NCBI RefSeq assembly: GCF_004022485.1
Contig: NZ_CP034951.1
Span: 806,001-870,000, forward strand
Source: Aequorivita sp. H23M31
Lineage (GTDB): Bacteria; Bacteroidota; Bacteroidia; Flavobacteriales; Flavobacteriaceae
Length of the DNA: 64,000 nt
Direction: 5' to 3'
Shown here one piece after another: positions 63,368-64,000 of this stretch. The number at the start of each line of letters is the position of its first letter. The first letter of the stretch is position 1. The translations under genes and the position numbers were made by a program. The notes under the pieces are model-generated. The model saw nothing but the letters and a program-made list of their open reading frames with translations. It had not been told where the DNA came from and did no database searches.

Positions 63368-64000
63368 ATGTCCTTCGAGAGAACCCAAGAAAAACTGAAA
63401 ATTCTGGCAGATGCCGCTAAATACGATGTTTCCTGTTCCTCCAGCGGAAGCAAACGCTCCAATAAAACTAAAGGATTGGGAGATGCCACCGGAATGGGAA
63501 TTTGCCATTCCTATACGGAAGATGGAAGATGCGTTTCCCTCTTGAAAATCCTACTTACCAATTATTGCATTTTCGACTGCGCCTATTGTGTTACCAGAAA
63601 AAGTAATGATATTAAACGTGCCGCTTTTCAGGTGCAGGAAGTGGTTGACCTCACCATTAATTTCTATCGCCGCAACTATATCGAAGGTCTGTTTTTAAGT
63701 TCCGGAATTTTCAAAAGTGCAGATTATACAATGGAACGTCTGGTGGCAGTAGCCAAGAAATTGCGATTAGAAGAAAATTTCAATGGGTATATACACTTAA
63801 AATCTATCCCGGGAGCGTCAGATGAATTGATGAAGGAGGCAGGATTATATGCAGATAGATTAAGTGTTAACATTGAGATTCCTACAAAGGAAGGATTGAA
63901 GCTTTTGGCTCCGGAAAAAAATAGAGAGGATTTTCTTAAACCGATGATTAAAGTGAAAAATGAAATCATCCAATATAAATCGGAAAAGAACATCATTAAA
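63368..64000 (+). CDS. Radical SAM protein of the putative DNA modification/repair type (partial)
   Basis: The frame starts at ATG 63368 and runs off the window at 64000. The N-terminus MSFERTQEKLKILADAAKYD and VSCSSSGSKRSNKTKGLGDA match the family annotated as putative DNA modification/repair radical SAM protein (TIGR03916-like). The cluster-binding Cys are in LTNYCIFDCAYCVTRKSND (Cys-x3-Cys-x2-Cys), followed by EGLFLSSGIFKSADYTMERL. The next expected gene outside the window would be its DUF4130 partner, often adjacent. Confidence 0.85.
   Translation, partial: MSFERTQEKLKILADAAKYDVSCSSSGSKRSNKTKGLGDATGMGICHSYTEDGRCVSLLKILLTNYCIFDCAYCVTRKSNDIKRAAFQVQEVVDLTINFYRRNYIEGLFLSSGIFKSADYTMERLVAVAKKLRLEENFNGYIHLKSIPGASDELMKEAGLYADRLSVNIEIPTKEGLKLLAPEKNREDFLKPMIKVKNEIIQYKSEKNIIK

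Overview
The window looks like a chromosomal segment of a marine-type member of the Flavobacteriaceae (Bacteroidota). The evidence is an AT-rich composition, a SusC-like TonB receptor with a carboxypeptidase-regulatory N-terminal domain, candidate promoters of the TAnnTTTG type, a fused CrtYc/d-type lycopene cyclase beside crtZ, crtB and crtI, a membrane-anchored TPR-AraC regulator, and intergenic repeats of flavobacterial character. The assignment is inferred from gene content; no rRNA or tRNA gene was seen.

Region 1 (1-1.2 kb) holds the end of an unknown gene and a secreted TraB/ChaN-like protein. Region 2 (1.2-27.4 kb) is a defence island read entirely from the minus strand. Its upstream half (14.3-27.4 kb) is a tightly packed seven-gene unit: PLD-SNF2 helicase, type IIG-like adenine methyltransferase, SMC/RecF-like ATPase, an unknown protein, a GHKL (Hsp90/MutL/MORC-like) ATPase, a second unknown protein and a DUF6339-like protein. 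It shares a SNF2 helicase and a large methyltransferase with class 1 DISARM, and the methyltransferase type with BREX, but lacks the defining genes of both. It is my main candidate for an undescribed or poorly described system. The downstream half carries a UvrD-like helicase with an unknown 605-residue partner, two small unknowns, a PD-(D/E)XK nuclease, a broken HEPN-like gene, a vWA-DUF3883 fusion, and an McrBC system. Its McrB has a ScoMcrA-like head and an EVE domain but is frameshifted exactly in the Walker A motif. The island ends in an McrC fragment and an IS256-type remnant. Duplicated gene pieces (McrB head at 7.2 and 14.2 kb, nuclease tail at 7.35 and 9.6 kb, McrC tail at 1.2 and 2.8 kb) record repeated recombination.

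Region 3 (27.4-35 kb) is a scarred zone. It has a GNAT acetyltransferase between GC-rich hairpin repeats, remnants of fic, IS3-type, SPFH and HsdR-N genes, and a TerB / coiled-coil membrane protein / vWA lipoprotein set whose middle gene has an in-frame stop.

Region 4 (35-44.1 kb) holds a TonB receptor and a carotenoid operon: marR, crtI, crtB, a secreted protein, an SRPBCC protein, crtZ, crtY and an atypical SDR. Phytoene synthesis, desaturation, beta-cyclisation and hydroxylation are all encoded, so a zeaxanthin-type pigment is the expected product. The promoter overlaps inverted AGTATA/TATACT half-sites that are a good MarR operator candidate.

Region 5 (44.3-64 kb) includes a kinase-like membrane protein cut by an in-frame stop, a hydrophilic Q/N-rich small protein, a lipoprotein, a TPR-AraC regulator that seems to have lost its start codon, the NHEJ ligase LigD, an AraC regulator, and a glycan/acyl cluster (acyl-CoA dehydrogenase, PIG-L/methyltransferase fusion, GT2, GH1-like hydrolase, UDP-galactopyranose mutase, GT4-like). 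It ends with a DUF892 ferritin-like protein, a DUF421 membrane protein and a partial radical SAM DNA-repair-type protein.

An unusual number of genes are interrupted: three clear or likely in-frame stops plus one possible, two single-base frameshifts, and one apparently lost start. Either the accessory genes are decaying, or the sequence contains errors that reads could settle.
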